From: CAZLRH01 sp964562015
Lineage (GTDB): Bacteria; Verrucomicrobiota; Verrucomicrobiia; Opitutales; JABDGR01
Reading direction: 5' to 3'
DNA: 64,000 nt
Assembly: GCA_964562015.1 (NCBI GenBank)
Contig: CAZLRH010000007.1
Coordinates: forward strand, 124,001 to 188,000
The notes beneath the pieces are model-generated. The model was given only the letters and a program-made list of their open reading frames with translations, was not told the DNA's origin and ran no database searches. Both the position numbers and the translations under genes were made by a program. Within the stretch, counting starts at the first letter, position 1; the number at the start of each line of letters is the position of its first letter. This document shows positions 61,989 through 64,000 of this stretch, one piece after another.

Positions 61989-63152
61989 TCAATACACATC
62001 CCGCTGATAGCGCTTTTCCTTCTTCATGAGCTTGACGTAGTCGGCGGCGGCGGCGGCGTCCATGCCGCCGTGGGTGGCGATGATGTCGTGCAGCGCAAGG
62101 TCCACGTCCTTGGCCATGCGCTTGGCGTCGCCGCACACATAAAAGGCCGCGCCGGCCTTGAGCCAGGCCCAGAGCTCGGCGGCGTTTTCCTGCATGCGGT
62201 CCTGCACGTAAACTTTGTGCGCCTGGTCGCGCGAGAAAGCGAGGTCGAGCCGCGCGAGCTTCCCGGCGCCGCGCCAGGCTTCCCATTCCTCCTCGTAAAG
62301 ATAATCGAAGGCCCGGCGTTGATCGCCGAAAAACACCCACGAGCGCCCGGTGGCTCCGCGGGCGAGGCGTTCCTGCACGAAGGAGCGGAAGGGCGCGATG
62401 CCGGTGCCCGGCCCGACCATGATAATGTCGCGGGCGTCGTCCTCCGGCAGTCCGAAGTGGGAATGCGAAACAAAGACCGGCAGCACGGGCTCATGCAGCG
62501 GCGTGCGGTCGCTCAAAAAAGTCGAACACACGCCAATCCGCGGGCGGTTATTGGTCAGGTAGCGCACGATGGCCACCGTGAGGTGAATTTCGTGCGGGTG
62601 CAAAATCGGCGAGGAGGCAATCGAGTACAGGCGCGGCTGTAATTTGCGCAAGAGGTCGATAAACGCCTGGGGCGAAAAGCGCGCGCTGGGGTATTCCTCC
62701 AGGAGGTCGATGAACTCGCGCTGCTCGAGGTAGGCCAGCAACTCCTCGGGGCGGCTGTTGACGAGCAGGTTGTGCAGGCGGGCTTTTTCACCGGCGTCAG
62801 TGGCCTGGTCGTGCCAGGCCTGGAGGACTTTTTTGGTCGGCTCCGCGAGAGAAAAACGAGTCAGGAGCGCGTCGCGCAACGGCAGCTTCTCCTCCGTGCG
62901 CGGGGGCGTCACAAGCTCATCGCCGCGCCAGCCCTGGCCCTGCAAGATGGCGTCCACGGCGGTGGCGTCATTGGTCGGGTAAACGCCCAGGGAATCGCCA
63001 CATTTGTATTTCAAGCCGCTGCCCGACACATCGACCACGAAATGCCGGGTGTCTTTCTCGCTGCCGGGCTTGCACAGGCGACGGCGCTCGGTGAGGCGGG
63101 CCGGAAACGGCCGGTTTTTGTCGTAAGTAGAATGGGCGTGCTCGGAGGACAT
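61989..63152 (-). CDS. Sulfite reductase flavoprotein-like protein lacking the flavodoxin domain
   Basis: The ATG at 63152 gives 387 residues, shorter than CysJ (about 599). It contains the FAD-binding and NADP-binding modules only: YKCGDSLGVYPTND (about 53-66), LQPRLYSIASSPILHP (FAD site), GVCSTFLSDR, IIMVGPGTGIAPFRSFVQER (NADP site) and the C-terminal YVCGDAKRMAKDVDLAL and KEKRYQRDVY. The FMN-binding flavodoxin domain is absent, so it would need a separate flavodoxin to pass electrons to siroheme. The cysI gene is about 50 kb away. Sulfite reductase is the likely role; other diflavin-type reductases are possible. Confidence 0.85.
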   Translation of the reverse strand: MSSEHAHSTYDKNRPFPARLTERRRLCKPGSEKDTRHFVVDVSGSGLKYKCGDSLGVYPTNDATAVDAILQGQGWRGDELVTPPRTEEKLPLRDALLTRFSLAEPTKKVLQAWHDQATDAGEKARLHNLLVNSRPEELLAYLEQREFIDLLEEYPSARFSPQAFIDLLRKLQPRLYSIASSPILHPHEIHLTVAIVRYLTNNRPRIGVCSTFLSDRTPLHEPVLPVFVSHSHFGLPEDDARDIIMVGPGTGIAPFRSFVQERLARGATGRSWVFFGDQRRAFDYLYEEEWEAWRGAGKLARLDLAFSRDQAHKVYVQDRMQENAAELWAWLKAGAAFYVCGDAKRMAKDVDLALHDIIATHGGMDAAAAADYVKLMKKEKRYQRDVY

Positions 63153-63236
63153 GGCCAAAGGGTAAACATCGCGCGCGCACGCGCCTTTGGCAATTCTCAA
63201 AATCGCCCGTTGCTTAAACTGGCCTGCGCCTTTCGG

Positions 63237-64000
63237 CTACTTGACGGTCAGCGTCGCAGCCTTGCTGGTTATCTGTCCAAAGCGGTTGGTGACTGACACC
63301 TGGTAGTTGCCATTACGCTTGGGCGAGGCGAGCTTGATGATCAAAGAGGCGGTGCTGGAACCACGAATGGCATTGCTGTCCACCAAGCGCTGGCCCTTCC
63401 AGAACCATTGATACTTCAAGGGCGGAGTGCCGGCGGCCTTGACAGAGAAGAGCACCACCTGCTTGAGCGACACCCGCTGATTTTTGGGCTGGGTCACAAT
63501 GGACGGAGGAAAGAGCAGGCTCAGCGCCGCCGCATTGCTGACGACGGAACGAAAACCATTCGAGACCACGACGGTGTAATTGCCCAGATATTTGGCGCCC
63601 ACCGGATCGATGGTCAAAGTGGCCGATTGGGCTCCTGACACCCCGCCGCCGTTGGCGAGATTTACCCCATTCAAACGCCACTGATAAAACAAAGTGCCGC
63701 CACCGCTGCCGGCCACCGTAAAGGATACGCTGCGCCCGCCCACCCCCTGCACTTTTTTCGGCTGCTGCGTCACTTGCACGGACGGAATGACCGACGGCAC
63801 CGTGGCGGAAAAGGTGTTGCCTGCGTTGCTCAGGAAAACCAGGCCCAAGCTGGTCGCGACACACTTTTGATAGCCGACCCCGGCGGCATCCGGGCCCACG
63901 CAGGGCAACCAGTTGACGGTGTCGAGGCTGAGGTAGATATTGCCCGAGTTGCCCATGGCCACCCAGAACCCATCGACATATTTAACACTATTCAAATCCT
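63237..64000 (-). CDS. Ig-domain secreted protein, C-terminal part (partial)
   Basis: The reading frame is open to the window edge and ends in AATLTVK with a TAG at 63237. It shows the end of a propeller-like region (FWVAMGNSGNIYLSLDTVNW) and two Ig-like domains (LFYQWRLNGVNL and LKYQWFWKGQRL). It is a close paralog of the last ~250 residues of the protein at 45279-47702, including the GGGVSGAQSATL segment. The N-terminal part lies outside the window. Function is unknown. Confidence 0.82.
   Translation of the reverse strand, partial: DLNSVKYVDGFWVAMGNSGNIYLSLDTVNWLPCVGPDAAGVGYQKCVATSLGLVFLSNAGNTFSATVPSVIPSVQVTQQPKKVQGVGGRSVSFTVAGSGGGTLFYQWRLNGVNLANGGGVSGAQSATLTIDPVGAKYLGNYTVVVSNGFRSVVSNAAALSLLFPPSIVTQPKNQRVSLKQVVLFSVKAAGTPPLKYQWFWKGQRLVDSNAIRGSSTASLIIKLASPKRNGNYQVSVTNRFGQITSKAATLTVK

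Overview
The window is a GC-rich bacterial chromosome segment and most likely comes from a member of the Verrucomicrobiota (Opitutae-like). That assignment is inference. It rests on the DUF1800/DUF1501 pair at the left edge, several secreted proteins built from Ig-like domains that end in LTVK or LKVK, ECF sigma factors with a membrane-anchored C-terminal extension, long secreted proteins made of 'W..xDPxAA..W' repeats, and many start codons preceded by pyrimidine tracts instead of Shine-Dalgarno sequences. A computed phylogeny would be needed to fix the lineage. I see no insertion sequence, prophage, integrase or CRISPR array.

Region by region. 1-3.5 kb: end of a DUF1800 protein, a Tat-exported DUF1501 protein and a heparinase-like polysaccharide-degrading enzyme. 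3.5-7.1 kb (minus): the rpmH-rnpA-yidD-yidC-yebC block with a recognisable sigma70 promoter; dnaA is not beside it. 7.4-10.2 kb: a REC-histidine kinase, a VOC protein and a GxxExxY cassette bounded by inverted repeats. 10.2-17.2 kb (minus): cysI, then tsaD, then a copper block (csoR, a CopA-HMA-TauE fusion, a cupredoxin). 17.3-22.1 kb: a C-terminal processing protease, a MidA-type methyltransferase, tRNA-Leu(GAG) and a TolQ/TolR/TolA-TonB-like operon. 22.3-29.2 kb: PfkB kinase, tmk, holB, lysA, a methyltransferase, a Phd/VapC pair and lgt. 29.2-38.2 kb (minus): a large modular chitinase and two tandem paralogous DP-repeat proteins. 38.4-44.2 kb: an orphan amino-acid-type binding lipoprotein, a VanZ protein, ligA and pgm. 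44.2-52 kb: two palindromic repeat elements, a thioesterase, two Ig-domain secreted proteins and a lipoprotein combining two DTG retropepsin-like motifs with TPRs. 52.1-60 kb: ilvE, an MNT/HEPN pair whose hepT is broken, and the fatty-acid genes fabF-acpP...fabG, with fabG separated from acpP by a nucleotidyltransferase pair and two anchored ECF sigma factors. 60-64 kb: a beta-propeller-like PD40 protein, a CysJ-type reductase lacking the flavodoxin domain, and the C-terminal part of another Ig protein.

Functionally the window mixes housekeeping (ribosome and membrane biogenesis, DNA replication, lipid, amino-acid and sulfur metabolism) with an exported degradation and adhesion repertoire (heparinase-like enzyme, chitinase, Ig proteins). 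The least ordinary content is the copper fusion protein, the DP-repeat family (including a remnant behind a sigma factor gene), the sigma-factor insertion inside the fab cluster, the modular chitinase with an unassigned central domain, and several families of small dispersed inverted repeats.
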